A DNA stretch of 64,000 bases from Prevotella sp. oral taxon 475 (GCF_018127805.1 NZ_CP072334.1:1156001-1220000); one strand, 5' to 3'. Positions 35,740 to 45,349 are shown, counted from the stretch's first letter. Numbers and translations are program-made. The notes: generated from the letters alone by a model not told the origin.

Positions 35740-37623
35740 ATGGAACCCTTGAAGCATGAGTGCGGTGTGGCGATGATCAGATTGCTCAAGCCGCTGGAAT
35801 ACTATCAACAGAAATACGGCACGTGGATGTACGGGCTCAACAAACTCTATCTGATGATGGAGAAGCAGCACAACCGCGGACAGGAAGCTGCGGGCATGGC
35901 TTGCGTGAAGCTCGAGACGCAGCCTGGACACGAATACATGTTTCGCGAACGGGCCGAGGGTAGCAATGCCATCACCGAAATCTTCGCACGAGTGCAGCGG
36001 GAGTTTGCCAAGGTGGGAGCGGAAGAGCTCGCCGATGCCGACTTTGCTCAACACACGCTGCCCTTTGCCGGGCGACTCTACATGGGACATCTACGCTATT
36101 CTACCACAGGAAAGAGCGGACTCTCTTATGTGCATCCTTTCTTGCGCCGCAACAACTGGCGGGCGAAGAACCTCAGTCTGTGTGGCAACTTCAATATGAC
36201 CAACATCGAGGAGATTTTTCATCGACTCACGCAGCAGGGACAGAGTCCGCGCATCTACAGCGACAGCTACATCATGCTCGAATTGATGGGCCACCGATTG
36301 GACCGCGAGGTGGAACGCAACTTTGTAGCGGCGCAGGCGCAAGGGTTGACCGACACCGACATCACGCGATATATCGAAGACCACGTCGACGTGGCCAACG
36401 TATTGAAGACTACGATGACCCACTTTGACGGCGGCTACGTGGTGTGCGGCATCACCGGTAGCGGCGAATTCTTCTCCATGCGCGACCCCTGGGGCATTCG
36501 TCCGGCTTTCTATTATCGCAATGATGAGGTGGTTGCTTTGGCCAGCGAACGACCCGTACTGCAAACGACCTTCGCCATCGAGCGCGACGAGGTGAAGGAA
36601 CTCGAGCCTGGAACTGCCCTCATCGTCCGGCGTAATGGCGACTGTCGCATCGAACGCATCATCGAACAGCGGGGCGACAGCTCGTGTTCGTTCGAACGGA
36701 TCTACTTCAGTCGTGGGTCGGATGCCGACATCTACCGCGAGCGAAAAAAACTGGGTGAGCAGCTTACTGACACCATCCTCCGCGCTGTCGACTACGACAC
36801 GCGCCACACCGTTCTGTCTTTCATTCCCAATACGGCCGAGGTGGCGTTCTACGGGATGGTCGACGGGTTCAAACGATACATCCGCCGGCAGCAAACTCAC
36901 CGCATCCAGGAGCTGGGCCACTCGCCCTCGGCAGAAGAGATCGCCGACATTCTCCGGGAAGACGTCCGACTGGAGAAAGTGGCCTGGAAAGACATCAAGC
37001 TACGCACCTTCATCGCCGAGGGCAACTCACGCAACGACCTCGCCTCGCATGTCTACGACATCACCTACGAAAGCATCCGCCCCGGCGAAGACAACCTTGT
37101 GGTGATCGACGACAGCATCGTGCGCGGCACCACCCTCCAACGTAGCATCCTCCGCATACTCAATCGCCTGCACCCCCGCCGAATCATCATTGTAAGCAGC
37201 GCGCCCCAAATCCGCTACCCCGACTATTACGGCATCGACATGCCCCGACTGGAAGAGTTCTGCGTGTTCCGGGCCACCGTCGCGCTGCTCAAAGAGCGTG
37301 GCTTGCACACCCTTATCGACGATATATATAAAGAATGTGTAGCTGAACTGAAGAAGTCGGCCGCTGAGATGCAAAACTGTGTGCGAGCCCTCTACAAACC
37401 TTTCACCGTGGAGGAAATCAACGAGAAGATTGTCGAGATGCTCCGTCCGCAAGGCGTTGCCACGCCCATCGAACTGGTCTACCAGTCTATCGAAGGACTG
37501 CATCGCGCCATTTCCCATCACAAAGGCGACTGGTATTTCACGGGCAACTATCCCACGCCCGGCGGAACCCGTCTCTGCAACCAAGCCTTCGTCAATTACG
37601 TCGAGCGCGAACGACAAAAATGA
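35740..37623 (+). CDS. Long-form amidophosphoribosyltransferase (PurF-like)
   Basis: A 627-residue class II glutamine amidotransferase fused to a phosphoribosyltransferase. Start ATG 35740 gives MEPLKHECGVAMIRL; the catalytic Cys is residue 8, so a seven-residue propeptide must be removed. QHNRGQEAAGMA and GHLRYSTTGKSG are the glutaminase signatures. The PRPP loop is VVIDDSIVRGTT near residues 454-465. Classical PurF has about 470-500 residues; this is the longer Bacteroidetes type with extra sequence between and after the domains. It probably makes phosphoribosylamine for purines. The 41-bp array and carAB follow. Confidence 0.85.
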   Translation: MEPLKHECGVAMIRLLKPLEYYQQKYGTWMYGLNKLYLMMEKQHNRGQEAAGMACVKLETQPGHEYMFRERAEGSNAITEIFARVQREFAKVGAEELADADFAQHTLPFAGRLYMGHLRYSTTGKSGLSYVHPFLRRNNWRAKNLSLCGNFNMTNIEEIFHRLTQQGQSPRIYSDSYIMLELMGHRLDREVERNFVAAQAQGLTDTDITRYIEDHVDVANVLKTTMTHFDGGYVVCGITGSGEFFSMRDPWGIRPAFYYRNDEVVALASERPVLQTTFAIERDEVKELEPGTALIVRRNGDCRIERIIEQRGDSSCSFERIYFSRGSDADIYRERKKLGEQLTDTILRAVDYDTRHTVLSFIPNTAEVAFYGMVDGFKRYIRRQQTHRIQELGHSPSAEEIADILREDVRLEKVAWKDIKLRTFIAEGNSRNDLASHVYDITYESIRPGEDNLVVIDDSIVRGTTLQRSILRILNRLHPRRIIIVSSAPQIRYPDYYGIDMPRLEEFCVFRATVALLKERGLHTLIDDIYKECVAELKKSAAEMQNCVRALYKPFTVEEINEKIVEMLRPQGVATPIELVYQSIEGLHRAISHHKGDWYFTGNYPTPGGTRLCNQAFVNYVERERQK

Positions 37624-37659
37624 GTAGGGCGAGTTTCCCGTCATCGTTTTTGAATGAAA

Positions 37660-37985
37660 ATGGGAAAATGGGGCTTCCCAAACTTGGGAATCGAAAAAAT
37701 ACGACAATCAAGCTTTCCCAAACATGGGAAACCTGAAAAAAGTAGAAAACAACCTTTCCCAAACTTGGGAATCGAAAAAATACGACAATCAAGCTTTCCC
37801 AAACATGGGAAACCTGAAAAAAGTAGAAAACAACCTTTCCCAAACTTGGGAATCGAAAAAAATATAACAATCAGGCTTTCCCAAACATGGGAAACCCCGA
37901 AAAAGTAGAAAATAACCTTTCCCAAACTTGGGAATCGAAAAAAATATGACAATCAAGTCTTCCCAAATATGGGAAGCTCCAATCT
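37660..37985. repeat. 40/41-bp tandem array with TTCCCAA/TTGGGAA palindromes (8 copies)
   Basis: Palindromes start at about 37673, 37713, 37754, 37794, 37835, 37876, 37917 and 37958, 40 or 41 bp apart. Two subtypes mostly alternate: CCCAAACTTGGG followed by AATCGAAAAAAT, and CCCAAACATGGG followed by AACCTGAAAAAAG. Together they make an 81-82-bp dimer. The array fills the 380 nt between the purF-like gene and carA; long shadow frames through it are not genes. Confidence 0.93.
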
Positions 37986-38003
37986 CCTCAAAATCCTCAA
38001 AGA

Positions 38004-39083
38004 ATGAGAAACGTAACATTAGTTCTGCAAGACGGTACCAAATTCCACGGCAAGTCGTTTGGTTACGATGCGCCTGTGGCAGGCGAAGTGGTTTTTAACA
38101 CGGCCATGATGGGCTACCCTGAGAGTCTTACCGACCCTTCTTATGCCGGTCAGCTAGTAACGCTTACCTTTCCCTTGGTTGGCAACTACGGCGTTCCACC
38201 CTTCACCTTTGGCCCCGAAGGGCTACCCACGTTCATGGAGAGCGACCATATACACGCCTCGGCCATCATTGTGAGCGATTATAGCGAGCAATATAGCCAC
38301 TGGAACGCTAACGAAAGCTTGGCCGAATGGCTTAAACGCGAACATGTATCTGGCATAACGGGCATCGATACACGCGAGCTTACCAAGGTTTTGCGCGAAC
38401 ATGGCGTGATGATGGGCCAAATAATCTTCGACGACGAACCTGAAAATATACCCCAAGCGCAGTACGAAGGCGTGAACTTTGTAGACCGTGTTAGCTGCAA
38501 AGAGATAATTGGCTATAACGAAGGGGCAGGAAAACGCGTTGTGTTGGTAGACTGCGGAGTGAAGGCAAACATCATTCGCAACCTCATCGAACGTGGTCTT
38601 GAAGTAGTGCGCGTGCCTTGGAATTACGACTATACTGGAATGGAATTCGACGGACTTTTCCTTGGAAACGGCCCTGGCGACCCCGATTTGTGCCAAGATG
38701 CAGTAAACATACTGCGCCAACAAATGAGCAAGAGCCGCAAACCCATCTGCGGAATTTGCATGGGCAACCAGCTTATGGCCAAGGCAGGCGGTGCTAACAT
38801 CTATAAATTAAAGTACGGACACCGCTCGCACAACCAACCTGTGCGTATGGTGGGCACAGATAAATGCTACATTACGAGCCAAAACCACGGTTATGCCGTT
38901 GATGCTTCTACGCTTGATAAGGATTGGAGTGAGTTGTTCGTAAACATGAACGACGGCAGTAACGAAGGCGTGCGCCACAACACCAACCCATGGTTCACTT
39001 CCCAATTCCACCCTGAAGCCTGCTCAGGACCGGTCGATACGCTGTTTATGTTCGACCTTTTCGTGGAAAAACTCACCCTATAA
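38004..39083 (+). CDS. carA: Carbamoyl-phosphate synthase small subunit
   Basis: A 359-residue glutaminase subunit that supplies ammonia to CarB for pyrimidine and arginine synthesis. The class I amidotransferase triad is visible: nucleophile Cys252 in CGICMGNQLM and the His/Glu pair in SQFHPEACSGP. The common GHQ after the nucleophile is GNQ here. The N-terminal CPSase_sm domain includes FNTAMMGYPESLTDPSYAGQ. carB starts 14 nt downstream. Confidence 0.96.
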   Translation: MRNVTLVLQDGTKFHGKSFGYDAPVAGEVVFNTAMMGYPESLTDPSYAGQLVTLTFPLVGNYGVPPFTFGPEGLPTFMESDHIHASAIIVSDYSEQYSHWNANESLAEWLKREHVSGITGIDTRELTKVLREHGVMMGQIIFDDEPENIPQAQYEGVNFVDRVSCKEIIGYNEGAGKRVVLVDCGVKANIIRNLIERGLEVVRVPWNYDYTGMEFDGLFLGNGPGDPDLCQDAVNILRQQMSKSRKPICGICMGNQLMAKAGGANIYKLKYGHRSHNQPVRMVGTDKCYITSQNHGYAVDASTLDKDWSELFVNMNDGSNEGVRHNTNPWFTSQFHPEACSGPVDTLFMFDLFVEKLTL

Positions 39084-39097
39084 AACCCCTTAGAAAT

Positions 39098-42000
39098 ATG
39101 AAAGACGAAAGCATAAAGAAAGTGTTGCTGCTGGGTTCCGGCGCATTGAAGATTGGCGAAGCGGGTGAATTCGACTACTCTGGCTCGCAAGCGCTCAAAG
39201 CCCTACGTGAAGAGGGCGTACAAACGGTGCTTATCAACCCCAACATCGCCACGGTGCAAACCTCTGAAGGCGTAGCCGACCAGATATATTTCCTACCCGT
39301 TCAGCCTTATTTCGTTGAAAGGGTTATCGAGAAAGAACGCCCCGACGGCATTCTCTTGGCCTTCGGTGGACAAACGGCACTTAACTGCGGTGTGGAACTT
39401 TACCAAAGTGGTGTGCTCGAAAAGTATGGCGTGAAAGTGCTGGGTACGCCCGTGCAAGCCATCATGGACACTGAAGACCGTGAGCTGTTTGTTGAAAAGC
39501 TGAATGAGATTAACGTCAAGACGATCAAGAGCGAGGCATGTTCCACCATCGAACAGGCACGTCGCGCTGCTGCTAATCTTGGCTATCCTGTTATCTTGCG
39601 CGCTGCTTACGCATTGGGCGGACTGGGCAGTGGCTTTTGCGACAATGAGGAAGAACTGAACAAATTGGCTGAGAAAGCATTCTCGTTCTCCTCACAAGTG
39701 CTGGTAGAGAAAAGTCTCAAGGGATGGAAAGAGATTGAATACGAAGTGGTACGCGACCGATACGACAATTGCATTACTGTCTGCAACATGGAGAATTTCG
39801 ACCCGCTTGGTATCCATACGGGTGAAAGTATCGTTGTTGCTCCATCGCAAACGCTTAGCAATAGCGAATATCACAAGCTACGTGCACTCTCCATTAAGAT
39901 TATCCGTCACATCGGAATCGTTGGCGAATGCAACGTTCAATATGCCTTCGACCCTAAGAGCGAAGACTATCGTGTTATCGAAGTGAACGCTCGCCTTAGT
40001 CGTTCATCAGCCCTTGCTTCAAAGGCCACAGGCTATCCGCTGGCTTTCGTTGCAGCCAAGTTGGGCATGGGCTACGGCCTTTTTGAGCTGAAGAACTCGG
40101 TTACAAAGACCACCAGCGCTTTTTTCGAGCCCGCACTCGACTACGTTGTCTGCAAGATACCACGCTGGGACTTGAGTAAGTTTCGCGGCGTAGACAAGGA
40201 ATTAGGCTCGTCGATGAAGTCGGTTGGCGAGGTAATGGCCATCGGCCGAAACTTTGAAGAGGCCATTCAGAAGGGATTGCGCATGATTGGCCAAGGCATG
40301 CACGGCTTCGTTGAGAACAAGGAATTGAAGATTGACGACATTGATGCTGCCCTTCGCGAACCCACCGACAAGCGTGTGTTCATCATCTCAAAGGCCATGC
40401 ACAAGGGATATACCATCGACCAAATACATGAGCTCACGAAGATTGACAAGTGGTTCTTGGAAAAACTGAAGCACATCATCGACATCGACGAGACCTTGCA
40501 ACGATGCACCAGTGTGAACGTATTGGATAAGGAATTGTTGCGAACGGCAAAGGTGTATGGCTTTACCGACTTCCAAATTGCCCGCGCAGTGGGTCTTGAA
40601 AAGGAGATGGGCAACATGCACAAGGCTTCTTTGGTGGTGCGTAACTTGCGAAAGTCGTATGGCATTCTGCCTGTTGTGAAGCAGATTGATACGCTTGCAG
40701 CAGAATATCCCGCGCAAACCAACTACCTTTACCTCACCTATTCGGGTGTAGCGAGCGACATTCGCTTCGACAACGACCGTCGTTCTATCGTTGTTCTCGG
40801 CTCTGGTGCTTATCGTATCGGTTCTTCTGTAGAGTTCGACTGGTGCGGTGTGCAGGCCCTTAACACCATCCGACGCGAGGGTTATCGGTCGGTTATGATT
40901 AACTATAACCCCGAAACGGTGTCTACCGACTACGACATGTGCGACCGTCTGTACTTTGACGAGTTGACATTCGAACGCGTGATGGACGTTATCGACCTTG
41001 AAACGCCCAACGGTGTGATTGTGTCTACAGGTGGACAGATACCCAATAACCTGGCAATGAAGCTCGACGAGCAACACGTGCCTATACTTGGAACATCGGC
41101 AACAGACATTGATAACGCCGAAGACCGCGCCAAGTTCTCGTCTATGCTCACCCGAAACGGCATCAACCAACCCGAGTGGAGCGCGTTGACGTCAATGGAT
41201 AAGATTAACGAATTCATCGATCGCGTGGGCTTCCCCGTGCTGGTTCGCCCCTCTTACGTGCTGTCGGGTGCGGCTATGAATGTTTGTTCAAACCGCGAAG
41301 AACTTGAACGCTTCCTGCAATTGGCCGCCAATGTCAGCGAAGACCACCCCGTAGTGGTGAGCCGATTCATCGAGCACGCTAAAGAAATAGAGATGGATGC
41401 CGTGGCCAAAGACGGTGAAATACTAGCCTACGCCATCAGCGAGCATATCGAGTTTGCTGGTGTTCACTCTGGCGACGCCACCATTCAGTTCCCCCCACAA
41501 AAGGTTTACATAGAAACGGTGCGCCGAATAAAGCGCGTTAGCCGACAGATTGCTAAGGAATTGCATATCTCGGGACCGTTTAACATCCAGTTTATGGCAC
41601 GCGACAACGACCTGCTGGTTATCGAATGCAACTTGCGCGCCTCACGTTCGTTCCCCTTTGTAAGCAAAGTGCTTAAGCTGAACCTCATCGATTTGGCCAC
41701 ACGCGTTATGCTTGGCCTACCCGTTGAGAAGCCTAACAAAAACCTTTTCGACCTCGATTACGTGGGCATAAAGGCCTCGCAGTTCTCATTTAACCGTCTA
41801 CAAAAGGCCGACCCCGTGTTGGGCGTCGACATGGCATCCACTGGCGAGGTGGGTTGTTTGGGCGACGACACCAATTCTGCCCTGCTTACAAGTATGCTTT
41901 CGGTGGGTCATCGCATCCCAAAGAAAACCGTTTTGCTCTCAACTGGCGGTGGAAAGCAAAAGGCCGAGATGCTAGATGCGGCCAAACGACTGGTGAACAA

Positions 42001-42328
42001 CGGTTACGAATTGTATGCCACTAGCGGCACATCGCACTTCCTAACAGAGAACGGCATTGCCAACACCACCGTGTATTGGCCTACCGACGAGGGAATGGAA
42101 CCCAAAGTGCTCGACGTGTTGCGTGAAAAGAAGATCGACATGGTGGTGAACATCCCCAAAGACCTCACTCCACGCGAACTTACCAACGGCTACAGCATAC
42201 GCCGTGCAGCTATCGACCTCAATATCCCGCTTATCACCAACACGCGTTTGGCCAGTGCTTTCATCACTGCCTTTACCACCATGCGTGTCGAAGACATCGA
42301 GATTAAGGCGTGGTCGGAGTATAAATAG
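39098..42328 (+). CDS. carB: Carbamoyl-phosphate synthase large subunit
   Basis: A 1076-residue synthase with two homologous ATP-grasp halves. The first begins VLLLGSGALKIGEAGEFDYS; the second begins near residue 565 with VVLGSGAYRIGSSVEFDWCG. Both have INPNIAT- or NYNPETVSTDYD-type phosphate loops. A C-terminal MGS-like allosteric domain ends the protein (from about residue 945). Length is that of E. coli CarB (1073). It forms an operon with carA and is followed by a strong terminator. Confidence 0.97.
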   Translation: MKDESIKKVLLLGSGALKIGEAGEFDYSGSQALKALREEGVQTVLINPNIATVQTSEGVADQIYFLPVQPYFVERVIEKERPDGILLAFGGQTALNCGVELYQSGVLEKYGVKVLGTPVQAIMDTEDRELFVEKLNEINVKTIKSEACSTIEQARRAAANLGYPVILRAAYALGGLGSGFCDNEEELNKLAEKAFSFSSQVLVEKSLKGWKEIEYEVVRDRYDNCITVCNMENFDPLGIHTGESIVVAPSQTLSNSEYHKLRALSIKIIRHIGIVGECNVQYAFDPKSEDYRVIEVNARLSRSSALASKATGYPLAFVAAKLGMGYGLFELKNSVTKTTSAFFEPALDYVVCKIPRWDLSKFRGVDKELGSSMKSVGEVMAIGRNFEEAIQKGLRMIGQGMHGFVENKELKIDDIDAALREPTDKRVFIISKAMHKGYTIDQIHELTKIDKWFLEKLKHIIDIDETLQRCTSVNVLDKELLRTAKVYGFTDFQIARAVGLEKEMGNMHKASLVVRNLRKSYGILPVVKQIDTLAAEYPAQTNYLYLTYSGVASDIRFDNDRRSIVVLGSGAYRIGSSVEFDWCGVQALNTIRREGYRSVMINYNPETVSTDYDMCDRLYFDELTFERVMDVIDLETPNGVIVSTGGQIPNNLAMKLDEQHVPILGTSATDIDNAEDRAKFSSMLTRNGINQPEWSALTSMDKINEFIDRVGFPVLVRPSYVLSGAAMNVCSNREELERFLQLAANVSEDHPVVVSRFIEHAKEIEMDAVAKDGEILAYAISEHIEFAGVHSGDATIQFPPQKVYIETVRRIKRVSRQIAKELHISGPFNIQFMARDNDLLVIECNLRASRSFPFVSKVLKLNLIDLATRVMLGLPVEKPNKNLFDLDYVGIKASQFSFNRLQKADPVLGVDMASTGEVGCLGDDTNSALLTSMLSVGHRIPKKTVLLSTGGGKQKAEMLDAAKRLVNNGYELYATSGTSHFLTENGIANTTVYWPTDEGMEPKVLDVLREKKIDMVVNIPKDLTPRELTNGYSIRRAAIDLNIPLITNTRLASAFITAFTTMRVEDIEIKAWSEYK

Positions 42329-42398
42329 TCTCCTTCCTCGGCCTGTTCTTATTGCTAAATAAGTCTGTCAGTCTGTAGGGTAGGAGAGCGTTGGATTG

Positions 42399-42449
42399 AA
42401 GACTGTAGATCATATAGACTGAGTTGTCAGATGATCTACAGTCTTTTTT
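42399..42449 (+). terminator. Rho-independent terminator of carAB
   Basis: AAGACTGTAGATCAT pairs with ATGATCTACAGTC across a 17-nt loop and is followed by TTTTTTG, 70 nt after the carB stop. Confidence 0.8.
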
Positions 42450-42561
42450 GTGTCCATCCAAACCTCTTTCTACCCTGTTCTTCTTACAGGATGGAATCGT
42501 TATGGCCAGAATGCTCTTGTTTCTTTTATAAAATGCATTCTCGATAGAGGATAAAAAGATG

Positions 42562-42614
42562 CGAATTCGGGATAAGTTAACAACTCTATATGGTTGTTAC
42601 TCATTCCGAATTCG
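42562..42614. repeat. Long imperfect inverted repeat
   Basis: CGAATTCGGGATAAG with AACAAC on the left faces GTTGTTA and TCATTCCGAATTCG on the right, around an 8-nt centre. The stem is about 20 bp with one wobble and one bulge. The surrounding 42450-42870 has no gene I can support; it could be a hairpin RNA or a remnant of a small mobile element. Confidence 0.5.
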
Positions 42615-42870
42615 TATTCAATAAGATGTGGAAGCGAGAGGTTGCTTCCTGAGAAAGTCTTAATACCTCACATCTCCCCAAGGTTTTTCTTCCAAGGAAG
42701 TAAATTCTTCTTCATCTTCTTCTTCAAAGAAGCCAGGTTTAGCTGGTTTCGCTTTCTAACCCTGTCCTACCAACAGATCAATCCCAATGAGGTTGTTGAT
42801 GAATTGAACGAACATACTCCTTACTCCTTCCCTCCTTACTACTCCTTTCTCATCTCTTAGCTCTTGCCCT

Positions 42871-42930
42871 GCGAAAGCTAAGAAAATGGAGTGCAAAAGT
42901 TAAGGAAATGCGATGCAAAAGCTAAGAGAT
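42871..42930. repeat. 22-bp tandem repeats, CAAAAGCTAAG family (3 copies)
   Basis: Units start at 42871 (GCGAAAGCTAAG), 42893 (GCAAAAGTTAAG) and 42915 (GCAAAAGCTAAG). One inverted part-copy (CTTAGCTCTTGC) lies just before. Confidence 0.88.
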
Positions 42931-43026
42931 GGCGCGGTGTATTTGTAAATTCTTGGGTATCAGCGTTTTAATCTTCTGCTTAAAAAGGAGTTTGTTGAGG
43001 GAAGGAATGGAAGTGATAGGCACAAA

Positions 43027-43066
43027 AAAGCCGTTGAAGTTAGAACTTCAACGGCTGTTCTCTCAT
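43027..43066 (-). terminator. Terminator of the small lipoprotein gene
   Basis: On the minus strand AGCCGTTGAAGTT pairs with AACTTCAACGGCT and is followed by TTTTTTG. It lies just beyond the stop at 43085. Confidence 0.85.
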
Positions 43067-43084
43067 TTTTCCTTTCGGCTCAAA

Positions 43085-43255
43085 TTACATGTGAGCTGCG
43101 CTATCAGCAGCGGCGGTGTCTGCTGCTGCAGTGTCTACTGCTGCAGTATCAACAGCTGCGGTGTCAGCACCTGCACCCTGAGCGGTTTTGTTGTCCTTGC
43201 AAGATGCGAAAGAGATTGCTGCGATAGCTACGAAAGCCAAAACTAATTTTTTCAT
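43085..43255 (-). CDS. Small alanine/aspartate-rich lipoprotein
   Basis: A 56-residue lipoprotein. It starts MKKLVLAFVAIAAISFASCK, with the lipobox Cys at residue 19. The mature part is a short repetitive tail, GADTAAVDTAAVDTAAADTA-like, rich in Ala, Asp and Thr. A minus-strand TACCTTTG -7 box lies at 43306-43313 and a strong terminator follows, so it is a complete single-gene transcription unit. Similar tiny lipoproteins occur in Bacteroidales; function unknown. Confidence 0.85.
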   Translation of the reverse strand: MKKLVLAFVAIAAISFASCKDNKTAQGAGADTAAVDTAAVDTAAADTAAADSAAHM

Positions 43256-43305
43256 TTTCTTTGCTTTTTAAATCTGTAAAACGATCTTTGTTTATTAAAA
43301 CACTG

Positions 43306-43313
43306 CAAAGGTA
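43306..43313 (-). promoter_or_regulatory. -7 promoter element of the small lipoprotein gene
   Basis: The minus strand reads TACCTTTG, about 50 nt before the ATG at 43255. The rest of 43256-43567 holds no gene I can support. Confidence 0.55.
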
Positions 43314-43566
43314 AGGGTTTTTCTCATATGCCGTTCTCTTTTTTATGGCTTTTTTTATCTTTACTTGTAACTTTTCTGTAACTATCTGTTAGTCAGTTAT
43401 TTATGTATGGTAAATAAATGTTAAATATAGAATTCCTGTTTCATTGCTGCCTCTGTATCTATCATTTAACGGACTTTTTGAGAAGGCTTTCTTATCATGT
43501 TTCTACTATTTTTCTATTGAGAATTGGCCATAGAGAATGGCCAGTTGAGCTAATGGGGTACCAACA

Positions 43567-43611
43567 AAAGAGAACCTATAACGCAGATTGTGCGTATAGG
43601 TTCTCTTTTTG
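43567..43611 (-). terminator. Terminator of the GH125 gene (bidirectional form)
   Basis: AAGAGAACCTATA pairs with TATAGGTTCTCTT around ACGCAGATTGTGCG. A or T runs flank both sides, so it can act on either strand. It lies just after the GH125 stop. A similar stem (AGAGAACCGATAC) occurs at 57178. Confidence 0.75.
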
Positions 43612-43656
43612 AATACAGTTACTCTTTGCCATGAATGCACAATGGCCAATTCTTCC

Positions 43657-45123
43657 TTATTTGTCTACATGGATGCTGTTGAGCAGGGGAGCCTTTCCGT
43701 CGTCTATGAGCTTGAGAATTAGTTCGCCGAAGAGCGTATTGGGCCAAGCAAACCAGGCACGAGTGTAGTTGGCGGCATCGTCTTTGTTGAACGATTCGTG
43801 CATAACGCCGGTGTTGCCGTCGGTCTGCATGAGCATGCGAATGCAACTTTCAATCTCTTTGTCGTTGGTGGCGGTGAAGGCTTTCATCATGATGCTCATC
43901 TGCCAAGGATAATTGGCACCGATGTGCGGACCACCAATGCCTTCGCCTGCCTTACCTCGGAAAAACCAAGGATTGTCTTCGCTCCAAACAAAACGGCGGG
44001 TATTTTGATAGATAGGGTCGTTCAGGGGGACATCGCCCATATATCCCAAGGCCAGCAGACTGGGCACGTTGGCATCGTCCATCAGTGTTCTTCCGCCGTA
44101 TCCGTCTACCTCGAAAGCGTATATCTTTCCATATTTGGGATGGTCTGCCACGGCATATCGCTTCAAGGCCTCTGCCACTTCGTCGGCCAAGACCGAACAT
44201 TGCTGGCTCAGAACCTCGTCGTTGTTCACTTTTGAGAGAATTTCTGCGGCTTTACGAAGCGATGATACGGCCATGAAGTTGGAGGGAATGAGGAACAACA
44301 TCGTTGTGGCATCGTCTGAAGGACGAAAGGCGGAGGCGATGAGTCCCACCGGTCGTACGGGCGAACCATATCCGTCGCCGCCCAGAGTTTCGGTTTGCCG
44401 TGTTGTTTCGCGTTCAAAGCGATAGTTTCCAGGGCCCTCTTTGCGTTGTTGCTCTTTGAAAGTGGTGAGAATTTTTTGGATGGCGTTCAGCCACAGTTGA
44501 CCAAAGATGGAGCCGTCGCCTGTGGCTAGCCAATATTGATAGGCCAAACGGATGGGGTAGCAGAGCGAGTCGATTTCGTATTTACGCTCGAATACCTCAG
44601 GTTGCATGTCGGTTTTGTCGGTGTGATGTCCTTCTCCCGTCGGTCCGTCGTTAAAAGCGTTGGCGTATGGGTCGATATTGATTTGTCGCAACTGTCGCAA
44701 AATCACTCCGCGGAGCATCGATTTGAGTTTTGGATCTTTGGAGGCCAGGCGCACGTAGGGAAATACTTGTGCTCCTGAGTCTCGAAGCCACATGGCAGGA
44801 ATATCTCCCGTGTAGACGAAAGTGTCGTCTTCGCCATTCGTTTTTCTATAATGTACGGTGGTTTCTAAGGTGTTGGGAAAGCAGTTTTCGAACATCCAGG
44901 CCAGGTAATGGTTGTTTTTCAATAGTTTTTTAACTTCCTCAATTTTTTTATCTACGGCTTCCGAGCGGAACAATCGGTCTTTCACCTCCGGTCGTTTGGA
45001 GACATACAGGCGGGTGTTGTCGGCAATGGCTTTGATGTATTGCTCTCCGTAGAGCTTGTTTTCTTGTGCTTGTAATAGCGTGGGTAGCAGGAAAATAACT
45101 GCTGTGAAAAAGTTTTTTCTCAT
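43657..45123 (-). CDS. GH125 exo-alpha-1,6-mannosidase
   Basis: A 488-residue family GH125 (former DUF1237) enzyme. Signal peptide: MRKNFFTAVIFLLPTLLQAQ. Active-site segments visible are YTGDIPAMWLRDSGAQVFPY (with the presumed catalytic Asp) and GVMHESFNKDD (presumed Glu). FNDGPTGEGHHTDKTDM and FEVDGYGGRTLMDDANVPSL are further family signatures. Characterised members cleave alpha-1,6-mannose from N-glycans. The enzyme is probably periplasmic. The ROK kinase gene upstream on the same strand could phosphorylate the released sugar, but a terminator separates them. Confidence 0.93.
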   Translation of the reverse strand: MRKNFFTAVIFLLPTLLQAQENKLYGEQYIKAIADNTRLYVSKRPEVKDRLFRSEAVDKKIEEVKKLLKNNHYLAWMFENCFPNTLETTVHYRKTNGEDDTFVYTGDIPAMWLRDSGAQVFPYVRLASKDPKLKSMLRGVILRQLRQINIDPYANAFNDGPTGEGHHTDKTDMQPEVFERKYEIDSLCYPIRLAYQYWLATGDGSIFGQLWLNAIQKILTTFKEQQRKEGPGNYRFERETTRQTETLGGDGYGSPVRPVGLIASAFRPSDDATTMLFLIPSNFMAVSSLRKAAEILSKVNNDEVLSQQCSVLADEVAEALKRYAVADHPKYGKIYAFEVDGYGGRTLMDDANVPSLLALGYMGDVPLNDPIYQNTRRFVWSEDNPWFFRGKAGEGIGGPHIGANYPWQMSIMMKAFTATNDKEIESCIRMLMQTDGNTGVMHESFNKDDAANYTRAWFAWPNTLFGELILKLIDDGKAPLLNSIHVDK

Positions 45124-45285
45124 TTGTAAATAGGTTTTATTTGAGTTGATGTGTTGTTGTTGGGTAGCATTTGGGGGAAACTTCTGGTGCGAAGTAAAGG
45201 GTAGAGGGCACGAAAAAGATTTTTCTATTGTGATTTAAAGCAAGCAAAACATTTGTCGTCTACCCGTTCGCATTGCAGACGAAAG

Positions 45286-45330
45286 TAAAAAACGCCATGA
45301 GAAAACGAGCTTCTCATGGCGTTTTTCTAT
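45286..45330 (-). terminator. Terminator of the ROK kinase gene
   Basis: AAACGCCATGAGAA pairs with TTCTCATGGCGTTT across a short loop. Both sides carry A/T runs. It lies about 20 nt beyond the stop at 45350. Confidence 0.85.
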
Positions 45331-45349
45331 CTTTTTGAGGGGTTCTGAA

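Noticed and set aside
37592..37952. Repetitive frames through the array (repeated FRFPSLGKV and SHVWES)
   Set aside because: The 41-bp unit is not a multiple of three, so open frames merely follow from repeat composition.
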